DNA of 64,000 bases from Apostichopus japonicus (taxonomy: Eukaryota > Echinodermata > Holothuroidea > Aspidochirotida > Stichopodidae): NCBI RefSeq assembly GCF_037975245.1, contig NC_092580.1, positions 27,495,501 through 27,559,500 on the forward strand. Reading direction: 5' to 3'. Below, piece by piece: positions 9,674-24,900 of the stretch; the stretch's first letter is position 1; each line of letters starts with the position of its first letter. Both the position numbers and the translations under genes were made by a program. Under the pieces are notes generated by a model, which was given only the letters and a program-made list of their open reading frames with translations, ran no database searches and was not told where the DNA came from.

Positions 9674-12600
9674 CTGTGGAATAACAACAAGAGAGGGCGG
9701 TGTTTATCTAGCTTGACTTGTACGTGTGACATATCAACGAAATCTTTTTGTTTTGATGCATTGGTGAACAGACTTTTCATTTATATATATATATATATTT
9801 CCAAACTTAATGCAATATAACTTACTTCAGATACACTGACTCACTGTTTTTACAAGGTTTGGGTTAATTTGTGATGGTTTTAGATATTGCACCAGCATGT
9901 AATCTTCTGAACTTCTTATATACCTAAATGAGAGTGTTAAATCATTTCAGCCAGCTTACCTTATTTAAAATTTGCTGTGCAGGTACAATTAGATAATGGT
10001 AAGGGTTTGATGTAATTTTGAAATTTTTCCATAAATGTGACATCAGCAGGGATTGTAATGTCCAAGGGCACAAAACATCACATATGAGTCAACTTTAAGT
10101 GACACGACGTTCATGTTTTCATTTCAAAAGCTGCACCAATGGAGAGGCTTTGTGTTTATTTCTTACAAAGTGTTAAAAAAACAAAATAGTACTAATATTT
10201 ATCCAAAAACTAAAATTAATCCTTGGGCACCCAAAATTACATTTCAGATGTTTCAAAGTCTGTTCTCATGAATGATAAAACAATATATATAAAAAAAGAA
10301 AATGGACTTTTCTTCTGATATATCTAGAGCTCCTGCACTGCAAAAGTTCTGCCTTTTCTATAAGGGACTGGTTCCACTCAATGACTAAAAAGGATGACTG
10401 AGTTGCGGTATGCCGATGAATCAAGAAATTGATACATTATTCCGTGGAGAGTCCCAAAAATATGGCCATCTTCTAATTCCCTTCCCTAGACATCTTTGGG
10501 AATATGATGGTTTGTTCATCCAGCATACTAAATCATTGTCATCATAAAAAAATAAAATTTCAAAACCATGATATGAAGTTGAAAAGTATAGCAAGACAAT
10601 AAGAAGAAGACTGAGAAGTCACCCTCATCACCACCCACCCAACCACCTTAGCGATTATCCTTATGTTGTTTTTGATCCCTAACTTCAGGACCTTCTGACC
10701 CCCATGAAATAGGGCTGTTCCTCTGATTGCAATATGGTTGTAATAAGACACAAAATTGTTATTGCTTTATTACTGTGGGGGATTAAAAAAAAGAAGGGAG
10801 AATCTTTGTGAAATTTAATAGGGTCCAGTCTAATTTTGATGACAAGTAACAATTGCCATATGTATGAAGCAGAGGATTGTGAAATAAAATTGTGCACCGG
10901 TGAACATGGCCTGTGACTAGATATGATCTATTTCTATCATATAGCTGAGATTATTACTAGCCTTGTAAAAGTAGTTCATATGGAGCACTGGGGCAGTACA
11001 TAAGTTTAATATTCTTTTATGTTTGGAGTATTAGCCTGAAAAAACCTTTACCTCGACTATACGAATGCATTGGTGTACTCTGTTGAATTATACAGACATT
11101 CCTGTGCATACATACTGTACATGTACTAAATGACTTAACATTCCATTTTGGGGGAATAAGGGAGGGCGCGAGGATCGAACAACTCTCAAATAATCAACTA
11201 TTCTTACTGAGTCATAATTCTAATTTTATTCTTTAGTTAATTCATGCCTCTCTTAAATAGTGGGGGTGACTGCAGGGGTTCTGCCTCTTAAAGTTCACAC
11301 CAACCTATCAATCCCAACACCATCATTGATGGGCATGGCGTGGCATGAAACTGTTAGTCACCTGAATTTAATTATCTAAAAAGGTGTATTACCACTTTAT
11401 TCCCTTCCACCGCATCTGTTCTCAACTACAGTAGGACTAGAAGATTCGCGGTATGTGGCAGATAGCCGTCTTCGCAGTCATGGTTCCAAACCATTGCTCC
11501 TTAATTCCCACATCGATTTAACTACGTCTCGATGAACGGACCCTGTCAGCCAACATCATCTATTTACTTCTGCGACCCTACAGCATAACTCTACATTGAT
11601 GCAAGCTCTCACACTGTGCAATGTGTACATAACCATTTCTATACCACACACTCCAACTACAAACTTCCAATACTTTAGCTCTAAGAGAAAATGACATCTA
11701 GAATTCCCAAAGTTGATTCATGCAATCCCAAATGACCATATTCATTTTTTCATTTGATTTAGAGATTTCTACATATCCCCAGGCAGTATACAGTAATTGG
11801 CATCTAAACAAAATACATTGATGGGTAGGGTCACCATCATCTAACTGACTGTTCAACCCTCTCCATACCTACAGTACTTAGTACACTAATGCAGACTAGG
11901 AACCTATTCTTGTCACTAGAGGGATTATAGCCTCTAGGCACCACCACCATACAGTTCTATTTGTGACCCTAACACACAAAGGTATGTACTGTAGTAAGGT
12001 GGTATCCTAATGCAGGCAGTTATGTGTGCACAAGGGGTTCTATAGATTAGTACTAATAATAATAGACTTTGTGTCAACATTACCATAAGACTCCCAAGCC
12101 AATGTCACAGCGTCCAAGGAGATAAGAGCAGCCAGTAATACCATCAAATGCACATAGACAAGTTGAATGGATTTTCAAGTGATTTTCATGAAAGACAATA
12201 TTTTTTGCAAAGTAGTATACACAGAAATTTCAGTATCAAATCCAGTGATATTTTTCTTTTGGAAAAGCAACAAGTTTGGAAGATCGGCAATGACAGACCT
12301 TTGTTTGAAGAAAATGAAAATCTTGCATTAGAATTGTTTGTATCATTGAGTATGTACACACAAATATTGTGTGCATGGTGACATTGCCAATTGAGACCAT
12401 GACCTTTTTTGTTCTTAATTTTAATATTCTATCAAAAGTTTCAAATTTAACTTGCTTAATATTTCATCATGACTAATTTCAACCCAGATTTCCACAATTC
12501 AAGCTTTGAAATTCATCATAGGAATTAGTCAAATTTTATGAAGCCCTTAACAAGTAACTCAGGACATTTTTATCAGGACACTACAGCACTCTCCCTACTA

Positions 12601-13348
12601 ACAGTACTGTAGATATAACCTAGATGTATCCAGTACAATATAATGCTCAGTAAGATTAATAGGGAATTCTTTTTCCGTTTTCTCTAACCATCTTCAAATA
12701 TGTTATTGAAAGATGTGGTATGTTTTTTTTGGGGGGGGGGTACAAGGGGGGTGTAATGCTGGCTCTTCATACTGTAGCACTTATCTCTCGCTGATGGGTG
12801 AAGTACTCTTTGTGGATTAAAGTGTACATTAATAGTTAATACCCTAGGCAAATATCCCCTTTACCTGGACGTTCTGTAAGTTTTTCGTTCAAGACTTTAT
12901 GGCCACGAAAAATAAGGAAAAAATCTGCAGTGTGTAGAGAGAGTCTAAGCAATGACGGGCAGGAATGCGTAGCAGAGAAAAAATGTCCAGTATAATGTTT
13001 CAAAAGAGTCTTCTGTGAGGGTTTGAAATATATTCACCTGATTGGAGTGGTAGTATTTTGGCATATGAAAAATCATTGTACTTTGCAACATGCGATTACT
13101 TTGTTCGTGGTAGCACTTTTTATCGGGTTGCAAGAAGAACAGCCATTGTTTTGCAATTATAACAAAAATCCCCTTTATTCTGTCTCCCACCCCCTCCCCT
13201 TTCTCCCAACCCCTCCCATTTTCCTCTCCTCAAGGACTGCACTCCCCTGACTTTTAGCACCCTCTCTCCACAAAATAAAATAAAACTGTTAGAAAACTGC
13301 TTATCCACTAGAGAGCCTGTACTGTAGGAGAATGTGTAAAAGTAAGTT

Positions 13349-13388
13349 GGCCTGACGTTTCGATCCTAGCAGGATCTTCTTCAAAGGC
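13349..13388 (-). other. Hairpin motif with a GAAAC-GUC segment (hammerhead-like, degenerate)
   Basis: On the minus strand the sequence forms a perfect 6-bp hairpin, GATCCT-GCT-AGGATC, followed by GAAACGTC and closed by GCCT/AGGC. The arrangement recalls the stem II-GAAAC part of hammerhead ribozymes found in retroelements. The conserved CUGAUGA before stem II is replaced by UUGAAGA, so cleavage activity is not expected. I believe similar segments occur as dispersed repeats in other invertebrate genomes, but I cannot check that here. Confidence 0.35.
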
Positions 13389-16300
13389 TAAATGACAAAA
13401 ACAGTGACAGAAGGGACCTCTCTCTTCTCGTGTAAAAGATGGGCAAAAAAAGTACTAAATATATACTTTATATGATGAAGTTACTGAACCCATTGTTCAC
13501 AGGTGACAATTTGTCAATACATCCTTTAGAGTGTGTAAACTTTGACAAATAGGTGACAAATTGGCCTAAATATAGCTGAAGTTGTGAATCATTGAAGCAG
13601 GAAAGAGCGTTTTAACTTTAAAGGAAACCCCAAAACACCAAAAGAAAAGCAAATACTTGGATGTTTGTAGAGAAGTGATTAAAAAAGGACTTTAGTTATA
13701 ATAGAGACAAGTTTATCAGCTGTCATACTGTCCTCAGATGTGCATCGGATATCAGTGACAGTATGTGCGCAAAATAAACAGGAAGGCCACAGGTTTAATA
13801 AAAACAACATTCTGAAACAAAGGAATTGCTACTCTGCAGTGACGACTAATTAACTAAAACCCACGATATTAAATTAACCTCAAACAATATGTACATTATG
13901 TGCAGTATGTTCATACTCATGTGATTCATGTGATTAACTGCACAACCTCTGTGCTGCTCCTAATAAGCAAATCAATTGATGTCTATCAAAAATTCTGTGT
14001 CCCACACATTTAATTTTCTTTCTTTCTACTGTTGAAGATTCCACTGAATTCAGGACTTTGATTGTATTGTTTTTGTGCAATATTCGATGAACTATTTAGA
14101 TTTAAGTTTTTCAGGTCCTTCATCATTGTACCTTTCTTAATGGTCTAACTATATACCAAGAGATTTTGACAGCTTCAGGACAAAATGCAGCCTTTAAGAA
14201 AAGGCAGACAACATTCCAGGTTATTTCTCCTGACCCAAACCCTCTGCATTCAAGGTTGACACTTGCATTCCAGGTGCCTATCAAATTGGGGCTTGTATTT
14301 AATATCTTAGGTCACTCTCTGTCATAGCTTGACTGCATACCTATCATGTATATAGAGCAGTCCTTCCAGGCCACCCATCAGAAGAAATTTCAACAAAGTG
14401 AATTAACACAGATAGGATATTGAAGTTATTAAGTACTGTATGTACTGTACAGTGTGGTGCAAATACTATATTGCATTTTGGCATTAACGTATTATTTCCA
14501 TGCTATAGACATGGTACTCTAGAATGTTATGTACAGTATATAGTAATTCAGCATATTCTGCATGGGCCTTATGGAGTGATAGTTACAGACTTACGAGGAC
14601 TATCAGACAAGTAAATGACTGCAATTTAACAGTGATCCACATATATAGACACAGCTGAACCAACCTCAGAAACCATGTAAACATCAACGGCTAGCCTAAT
14701 CACATCATGTGCCGTATACACAACAACAACAACAACAACTTTTAAAACAGCAAGACTTGAAGTATGTGGTATGCATATAAAATATTAGACATCTGTACAC
14801 CCTACTGTACTGTACGTATGTGGTCAGTCCACATGAACAGTGCCTTGATCATTCCATAAAAGGGGCCTTATACACTGTGAGAAGATTGAACGTTACCATA
14901 GTACAGTCACTACAGTGGAGACTGTATCAGGCTTGTATTGAGTAGGGTATTTTTACCCTCACTCAAGGTTTGAACTTGTACTGATACCAGTGAGTTCCAG
15001 AACAACTCCCTGCTGATACTCTGGGAAACTTGGAAATCTATTACAGCGACTAGTTCAAGATTAAGAATCCCTACTCATGCATAGAGCCTGTACTGTTCTT
15101 GTACTCATACCAAGGAGGCTTATAATTGTACTCATGCTGTTGTACTCAGTTACAGGTCTTGATACAGAAATTAAACTTAACCAGAGTTATCTATCACTAT
15201 CAGAGTATCTATTATCCAGCAATTCTGTGCTGTTTCCATCTAAACCTTTCTCTCACAGCTTGATGATCAAATTCAGCTCCTAACAGGATCATTATTCACT
15301 TATACATTCATCTCCAAAACTCCAAGATTGCTCCAATCTACAGACTGAACAGGTACCTACTGTAACTTGAAAATGTTACTCTTGTACAGTAGATCAAAAT
15401 GTTTCTTATTTTGATATAAGTCATTTTGTCACTGTATACTGTACGGTAATCATAATTTTGTAAAATGCTGCTTTTTTATAAAAAAATTAATTAACTCTGC
15501 TGCTTTATTTAAATTTAAGTCAAATTCTTGTGTCTAAATTCCATGTGTTGTTTTGAAGGGCTTAAAATCCGAGCCCAGGAGTGACGATATTTAGTGCTGT
15601 CGTGAAGACGAGCGATCTTAAATCATTTCTGTTGACACATTTTGTGTACATCTTCTCTTCTACTGGGACTCGCATGCATTCTTCGGATACATCGATAATC
15701 TGTGCAGCGTTAAATCATCATTCCAGAACATTATGGAATGTGTGTGTAGGATAAAACCTATAGCATCGCGCCAGGACCGTAGCATCTACAAATTACTTAC
15801 GACACCTAAAATGCCTGGTCTCTAGTTGACAATGCACCTTGGATCATTTCAAATAATTCAAATTTAAGTACTGTATTTAATAGCATGTATGAGAGATACC
15901 ACCCTACCGCAACATACTGTATTGTATAGTGTATATCTTGTAGATACAGTAAACCATTGTACAGCATGATGAATGCTGTTGGATCCATACTGTCAGTTTG
16001 ACATAAACCTGTACAAAAACACATAGACTACATGTCCCAATTCTACTATTTGTTTACACTACATATGTTCTATGTTGACGGTTCACAATTAGTACACATC
16101 AAATGTAGAAAGGAACTTTTTTGAAACACTTTATGTTTTTTTTAGATAGGATCTGTTGAAATTAATTTGTCTGATCAATGTTAATGACAGTTTTCCTATA
16201 TATTCTTTAAACCAAACTCTCCATCTTTTCTATCAAACTATTTTTTCTTAATACATGGTAGACACAGCCTTATAAACTTACACTTTGTTTGCACAATCAA

Positions 16301-19019
16301 GTATAGCAATAATGAACTATTAAGTCCTTTTGATGTAACACACTGTTCGAGGTGTGCCTACAGGTATACCACCAACCAATAGGACAGTTTTCATAGGAAT
16401 TCCCCTCTGACTACATCATGTAAGCTTGTTGTAAGACTTTGGCTGTCAGCAGCACTCAGCTGGTGGAATGAGCTGTTTTCAGGCTCCCTTAGTGAGGACA
16501 ATGTAATATTGTGTTACTCTTTGCTACTCAGTCATGCAGGTACATTAACCCTTCCATTAGTTGTAACCATAACCATACACAATTTGACCTTTGACACTGA
16601 AGTACCAGCAGTCCTACATTCACATCATCATGTTCAGTAGAAATGTTTTGCAGTTATATACTTCTCACCAAACGAGATAAGAATTCAATGTTTTAAACTT
16701 TTAATCTCTGTTAATTTCGGCAAACAACCCAAAAATGTAGAGTTCACATGACCTTTGACTTCCTTTTCGATATCCCTACCCTTGTTGACACCACATCACC
16801 TTTCTGATAGCTGTTAAATGTTCACACACACACACACTGTCTCTCTCAGCAATATCTGTAATATTTAGAACTTGAGGGGTGTTTTATATTTTTCATTTTT
16901 TTATTGTTTCGAAACTACTTTGGTAACATGGTGTTACAGTAACAACATGAAGCACATATAAAATCATTTTTATTCTGACATTTGCCAGAATAGAAATTCC
17001 AGAATAATCCATAAGATCCTATGTATAAGATGCAACAAATTGTGGGTTGGGAAGCCAGATGTGCAATATTTTACAATTACCATTACCTAGTTACAAACAT
17101 GTCTACATTATTTGGCTAGAGTCAAAGTATGATGGCAATTTTTCCTTTTTTTATTTTTTATTTTACTTTTTCTTCTTGACATCATAATTATATATCCAAT
17201 TTATTCCTAGTCACCCTTTAATACTTTAGTCAAGCTATCATTTTGGAAATTACTGAAACTTCAAAAGTTTGCTTCATGTCACTGGTGAAATATCCATAGT
17301 TGGATTAATTCATTGTGTCTAACATCATAACATGGAGATACTGCAACACCACTAGTTGAAACATATGATTGTAGCTTATTTGTATATATTGCAGGATTAT
17401 TTGGGGATTTGCATGATCTAGATACCAGCCTCTGTATTTGTAACATGAGCTGCCGAGTTCAATTCCGATCATATAACAATGAGAACACACTCATGCAGCA
17501 GTGACCACATCACTGAGTCAGACTGTAATAAAGTAAACTTGTTAAGTTTTAAATAAGGTATTAAGAAATGTTGCCCTTAGAATTGGTGTAAACTTAACCA
17601 CAAAGGCATGCCATAAATGAGGGCCACATGTCAAAATAGGCCATACATGCAGAAAATACAGAATTACGTGGAGATTGTCAAGGTTATATGCTGTTTTGGC
17701 CAAAACCGCAGGTTTTGCCTCCTCCAATAACTATTACACAGTTACACTTATCATCACATTGTTGATAGTTTGATACCAAATACCTGTAGTAAATTTAGTT
17801 CATCCAGTCAATATGAACACTAAAGATTACAGTGGGAAAAGAAATAGTGTAACATAAACATTGTTTTAATTCTCGTTGTGGGAGATAAAAAGCAAAGCTA
17901 AAATGGGATCCCAATAAGAGATACAACTTTCTGATGCAATGTCGAAGATGGTGTAGAAAAACTAACAACTAACATAGTAAAACCAGTGCCACCGTACTAC
18001 CAAACTATTGCACACGACGGCTTTAACAGTTACAAGAGACAACATACATACCTGACCAAGCTGTTTTTTCATTGTTCATTTCATTCTAGTTGTGGGTCAC
18101 TTTCAATTAGTTAAATGTCATCACTATTACAATTTTGCCAACTAGATTTATGCTAGAAAGATATATGGTCACAAAAGAATATGGCCACACACAAACATCA
18201 GACTTACAGATTCCCTTTTGGGAGCATTTAGATTTAGATATACTGTATTAATCTTTGATGATACTCTCTCTGATATAATTATTATCATAGACATGATGGT
18301 GTCCCCCATAGCCAAAACTACACATTCCCCTCCCCTTGACAACCCCAAAACTAGAGCACCAATGGTGCAGAAGCTCATACCTTTTCGAGCTTAAAAATGT
18401 AGGGCCCACAAAACTTTATGGCCCACCAAATTTCAGGCCATTTTTCAGATTCCACCAATTTTGGGCCCATGAGGGATAACCCCCCCCCCCCCTCCGTTAG
18501 CAGAATCCTGGCCACACCACTGGCTATAATTCCTATTTTCCCCCTTTAAATCCTATTTTACCCACTCTCTCAACAATACCACTGACCTACCCTATTAAAC
18601 TTTCTCCCCTCTACCTGAGCAGACCTGAAGCACTCCTTGCCTAAATTTTGGCTGGCTGCCTACATACCTCAGGCTCAAAGACTTCTAAGAATCGGCAAGT
18701 GCTGATTGGCTATAGGGCTCTCATGCTTACAGTTCAACAGTTAATAACAACTCCCAGTCCTGCTTTAATTCCACTAACAGCCTCTGCAGAGCTTAACCAC
18801 AAATGTAAACAAACACTGCAGAGACTGGGAGACAAATTAAAGGAGCTTTGGCAAAAGGTGAAGGCTCAGATTTTTTTAAACAATGGGGATTAATTGTAAT
18901 TAATTAACTTTTGACCAAAAATTATAAGCATCACCTTATACACAATCCAACAATCATCAGTTCAACTTTGAATATGATTCATCAAAATCTTGAGGAGATT
19001 GAGATATTTGAAAATATTA

Positions 19020-19545
19020 CAAAGAATGACCCTGATGACCCCCTAAATGACATTTGACCTCAATTTTTCGAACACCCCTCGTAACTCTCATCCCGAGGAA
19101 CGTTGTGACCAAGTTTCATTATAACTGGCCATACACTGTACGAACAGGAGCAATCTGAAAATATAGGGCCGCGGCCCGGGCCACAAAGGACCCCTAGTTG
19201 ATCTTTGATCTCAAATTCATGAACACCCTGAAGGTAAAACTTCATAGCACTATCGTGACAAACCCTCAACATTGTACCATGGAATCTGTAGGAGAAGAAG
19301 CATTTTGCGTATTTCCACAAAATGGCCCATTACGGCCCACAGGTGACCTTTGACCCCAAATTTCGGACCATCTCTGATGGCCCTATACCCAATGGTCCTT
19401 GTGTCCAAGTTTCATGAAGTTCCATCAAACACTGTGCGAGTGGGAGCGGTTTTACCAATTGTTGACGGATAGAGTGATAGAGTGATAGACGCCGCACTGT
19501 AACAATAGCTCACACCAGCATGCTGGTATGAGCTAAAAATCATAA
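19020..19545 (+). repeat. Dispersed repeat with TGACCTTTGACC motifs and a 3' hairpin tail
   Basis: The block repeats the pattern 'tgaccttTGAccccaaatt ... ccaagtttcatga/tta' about every 150 bp, ends in gatagagtgatagagtgata and then a palindromic hairpin (AGCTCA, ACCAGCATGCTGGT, TGAGCT at 19507-19534) followed by an A-rich tail with AATAATAA. The tail suggests the 3' end of a retroposed element running on the plus strand. The class cannot be assigned. Open frames inside are incidental. Confidence 0.5.
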
Positions 19546-21863
19546 TAATAAAAATAATTGTAATACTATGCATGCAATACCTTTAATTTTGTTCTATATT
19601 TTATGTAAGAGTACATCAGCCTGCAACCATGTTTGAAGAAGACCTTTAGCTACTAGGAGTGAGTTGAAACTAGTAATGGCTACTATCTGTGATACATCTG
19701 AAGGTGCCACAACCCACTCTACTCTATGGTAAAGGTCAAAGTAATGGTGACATGGCATTTGATTTACATGTTCAGTATACAAACCTCAGTCAGAATACAC
19801 TAGCAGCTTAATTTGACGAAATTACAAATCCCAGCAGGAGACCCAGAGGGATCAGATTTCAGAGCATCAGGTTGCAAAACTTTGACTCAACATGTGCCTA
19901 CAATACTGCCAGTCTATGGAGGGGAGGGAGGGTTCCCTGATATGCTGCTGCCTACTGTAGGTACGTTGTACAATACTTCACAGGAATTCTATCAGAATAT
20001 GATGTACACTTTTTACAGTATACTGTGACTGTACTGTACGTGTCTGACACACACAACTGAATACTGTTTCTCGAATCCACCATTTTGAGGCTTAGAAGAA
20101 ATTACTGTATCTGTATCGATTGTAGCCTTTCAAGAAGAGTAATATATTTTTTATTACTTCACACCCTCTAGAGAAATAGTAGAAAAGTTTGAAGAAAATT
20201 TTGAAGAAAATTGTAATGTATACTGTATGAGTTGTATACCCCTACCTCCATCCCACAAATCGTGAATATATTCCATGGTTTATATGAAATTGTTAGAACT
20301 TAAAACCATGCAGAGCAGAAAGAGACATGTGAGTGTGACTTGATTCATGGTCATCAACAACATACACACTTCACCTATTTACATATCCCTCGTCCCTGCT
20401 GCAGAATGCAGAGGTTCCATCGAGCCCAATGTTTTTTCTTTCCTGACTATAACATCTCACAAGTGAGATTATTATAAACATTCGATTGGCTGATACTGAT
20501 GCAGAACAATATAAAGTTATTGCATTAAAACATTCATCAGTAAATGGCGCAATCAAAACTTTTTTCCAACGTTTCTAAACACAGTGAATAAAAAATTTGC
20601 TCAAACTCAAACTGTGACAGATTTTGCGATCTTTTGACGGATATTGCAATTCATCTTATCCGTCATATGTTGTTTCTTTCTTTAATTGAAGATTAATGTT
20701 TCTAAGTGAACAATGATGAACAAGTTTGAAATACACAGGCATTGCATGTTGGTTTGCACGTTTACTGTACACTACTACAGTACAGTAGGTCTATCATCAC
20801 AACAGTATCTTGAAAGGCAACAACAACAAGAAAAGCATGAAACTGGTATCAAGGGTTTATTAAGTACACAAAGCATATGCTTGAAGTATTTTAATGAGCC
20901 TGAATTCCAAATACAGTTTACAGCACTCCCACTGATAATAATGGGTCTATGATAGTGTGGCTAAGATTACATGTCACTGATAGTGGGTATAACAAGGTCA
21001 ATACAATATGGCCACATAGTAAAGCTCTTACAAGTAGTATTGTGGCCTGGGTATGGGGTCTTCAGGGCAAGGATATCCCCTCCTCTTTGAGAAATTTCCA
21101 TATAATTAAGGTTAGATTCAAAATGGTGATATTTTTTCAACTTTTGAAGTAACGTCAAAAAATGTCCATAAATATTTGGCAATTTCTTTCTTCTTCCAAA
21201 CTTTGAGCCGACAATAACAGTTGGCGACTCTAGCTTTGAATACAAGGGCTGTTAGAATACTTTAAGTAACTGTAACCATGTCCATATTATTTATGCGTGC
21301 AGTTACACTGTGCTATTCTTTGTGGTGTACTCGTGGCCCTCACTATGTGTTATATTATACCATGCCTTTAGCAGTATATCCAACCCCACCATACTAACAC
21401 ACACTGTATCCTACTACAGTATGGCAGTACAGCATAAACAAGATTACACATTCCTGAGGACTACTGTACATGCTACAGTGTTGTTGCCAATGGCGACCAT
21501 CAACAAAAGGATACATCAAATCACTCTTCCTCATCATAAAGTAACTATCTTCCCTTTTATACTGTCTGGGTCAAAGTTGTCAACTATGGTCTCCTTTAGT
21601 TGTGGGTTAGCATTAATGATCCATTAGTCCTAAATATTAGACTTTTACACCCCTCTCATAGGTGACAGGTCACCCCAGCATTTTATCAAAGCCAGGTCCC
21701 TTCCACCTTACTGGTGCTGTAGTACAAGTCCTTGCATACAATTTCAAAGTACAGAGACAATCGACATGGAGAAAATTAAATGACTTTTTCAATTTCTTTT
21801 CGTTGATGTTTGTCAATGATATTTGATACTTATACTGTAGGTCATAACAATCCACTAGTTCAT

Positions 21864-21957
21864 AAATTTGAGTAGTTAAATCAGTTTGCAAGCTCATTTT
21901 GAGTCATTCTAAATTTGAGTAGTTAAATCAGTTTGCAAGCTCATTTTGAGCTCATTT
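21864..21957. repeat. Tandem duplication, 47-bp unit, two copies
   Basis: AAATTTGAGTAGTTAAATCA followed by GTTTGCAAGCTCATTTTGAG occurs at 21864 and again at 21911, essentially identical, so the duplication is recent. Confidence 0.9.
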
Positions 21958-24900
21958 GTAGGTTCAATGGCAAAATAAATGATCCAATGCAAACCAACTG
22001 TGAAAATTGGTAATGGAACCATCCATCCATGTACTGTAATTTTTTGCATTCTACTGAATATATCTCTATGCTACTGGAACAACAGAGGACATTATGTACT
22101 GTAGTTTGTAGATTCAGAGCCCACTGATTTCAATATTTGCTCAAGTTAAATAATTTGCTTCCACTGATTTTCCTCCTTTTAACCTTACCCTCCAAAATAT
22201 TTTTAACAAAATCCTAAAAATTGTCAAAAAATCCCACAATTGCTTTGAGCTTACAGCCATGATGAAACAATGAAAGACAACATGTAGTTCTACCGCAACA
22301 GTCCTGTTCCATATTAAAACTATTAACCTAAGTATTCTGTGAAATACATGTTCTCTGTTACTTCAGTTACACAATATGAAGGTGGAACCATATTAAAATG
22401 ATTCTTAAAATATGTATTATAGTATACTGTTGCTGTTGTATCTGACCTATTGACCTTTTTATGGTTTTGTTGTGTCTGATCACCTCAACATACCAATCCT
22501 ATGAGAACCAGGTTTTTTTTTTGCTTTCTGTTGGGACCTCCGTCATCTCATATTCTCACCAGGATGTCAGACTATCAACATCAAACCAAAACTGAAACTT
22601 TTTGGGAAATAGTCATAACAGAGTTTATCAGTGACATAACAAAAAGTTGAAAAATTGGATTGATCTTTGTTCAAACTGAGACTGTCTGCATATGGTATAC
22701 TTAACAGAGCGTATAGAGCATACAGTTTATACTGTACACCCCCACAAAACAGTTCTCTGAAGAAACTGTACCTACTGTACCAAGAATCTATTGATCATGG
22801 AACCATGTTATTCTTGACTTGATGTGATCTCAGATTTTCTGGATTGGTCTACAATTGCCCCCAACCAGCTGCTATTTTGCCTCTGCCTTACTGTTACCTT
22901 TCCCTTACCTCTTAATCTCATGATTCCTTACCGCTACTCTACACCTTTTCACCTCCCTTTCCTTTCCCGGCCCTCCCCCCCCCCACACCCCTAAAAAAAT
23001 GCTATCCAGAGTATTTGACTGCGCTTTTCAAACTCTAATTTCGAGTGGTAGAATACCTTGAATCCTGCACCTTTGAAAATATTTAACAATTGTAAATATA
23101 ATGATGCCCGCCCTTTTATCTGACGCCGCCCTCTTACTTGATGCCCTGTTAAGCCTGTTCAAATCTGATACATGCCCTAATTGTAGATGGGACATATTAT
23201 CTTCAAAAATTGACATTCAGAAACCTCCATCAATAAAAAAGACAAGTTTCATAAAAGTCCTGACTCATCAATGGTTCGCTCATTGTTTGTATCAAATCCA
23301 AATGCTTAGACTACGGATATACTGCATCATTATGAAATCATTTTCACATCTTCCCCCCCCCCCACCCACCCACCCACTTTTGTATAATAACATAAAAAAC
23401 TGAAGACATTAATGTCTAACCCATGACCCTAATTACTGAACTGGAGGTGAAATTTACTCGGACATGCAAATATTTCTCCTATTGAAATATAGCTTCCTAC
23501 GCGCACGCACGAGACAAAGCAATACACAAACTCATATTTCTCTGATGACTGTTCAGTATAAAAAATCATGATGTTTTTTTTGTTTTCAATGACATACAGT
23601 GACTATATGTCACATTCATCTTGCAATTTAAACATGATGTATCATCATGTAACCCTGGGTATGTAGTTAATTCCTGAACTAAGGGGAAAACGTTTTGTAA
23701 CAAATCTGTATTATTCAGTCATAATTACTCACCATCCACAATGTATTATACAAGGTCTTAAATATTTCTAACAAGAGAAGTATAACCATTTACATAGATT
23801 TAGCTTCTACTGAACATGTATATCAAACCTTTCTCTTCAGTTTTGTTAAAGCAATGCTTTCCCAAAACTTGGAAATTTCAAGTTCATTTTGATAATAGTG
23901 TTTGAGGCTCTTCGATACTAAAATTCCCATAATAGTATCTAGGTCATTAGCTTGATGAGTCAAGTTCCATCCAAAAGATAAATAAAAACTTCCCTTAATT
24001 GCACTCACCAAGCTGAATCTGCATACCATACATGTATGAAGTTCAACAAAAAGGTACTTTTTGAGTTATCATGTTCACAAAGTTTTCAGAATTTGACCTC
24101 TGTTGACCCCAGATGACCGTTGAACTTCACAGAAAACAATAGGCTTATTGTACTCAATGAGATGGATCCACATAGTAAGGATGAAGTTAATCCACCATTA
24201 ACTTTATTGAGTTAGCATGTTTACAAGCAAGTGTCACATACATACATAAACACATGCCATTCACCATCACATAGATTCCTTTTGCCTCTGGCAAGTAATG
24301 AAAAAACATTTAACCAAGCCTGTATGTCACATGTTCTGGTATGTCTTACATACATGTGTCTCATTATGTGTCCTACTGTATATGTTCCCTATGTATTGTT
24401 TCATATGCAGTTTATTTGTCATCAGTATGGTCACTATGTGCACACAGTCAAGACTCTGGAACACAACACCATTATTAAAATGAGTGTCATAAGCTGTGGA
24501 CACACAGACCCAAGTAAAGGGTAATGAAAATAACTGGACAGGCTCTATGCATATAGTAGACTTTGTCTTCCACTTGTAACCACTTCCACATATGAACGGA
24601 AGTGGTCAGTATTGACAAACCGCTCGTCAAGACATTCTCACAAACCATATTTGTAGCTCATTTTCCCAAGGCTTAAAAGCGAAAACGACAGCGAATGTCA
24701 ACAAGTTGTTCACCTTATGATACAACTCAGAAATCACAGAGAAAGGGATCAAGTTAGTACTTTTTTTTGAACAATTGTGGGGGGGGGGGGGGGGCAACTA
24801 TACTAGTAATGTATCAACACAATGTCTTACACTTACATCAAGCGTTTTAGACTGGCTTTGATCATGTCATATTTATATTTGAAGTCTGTCACAAGATTTC

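Noticed and set aside
18350-18522. Possible hAT element ending CCTGGCCACACCACTG
   Set aside because: The right end looks typical, but the only left candidate (CAATGGTG at 18360) matches just 7 of 8 terminal bases and the 8-bp flanks (tagagcac, gctataat) differ.
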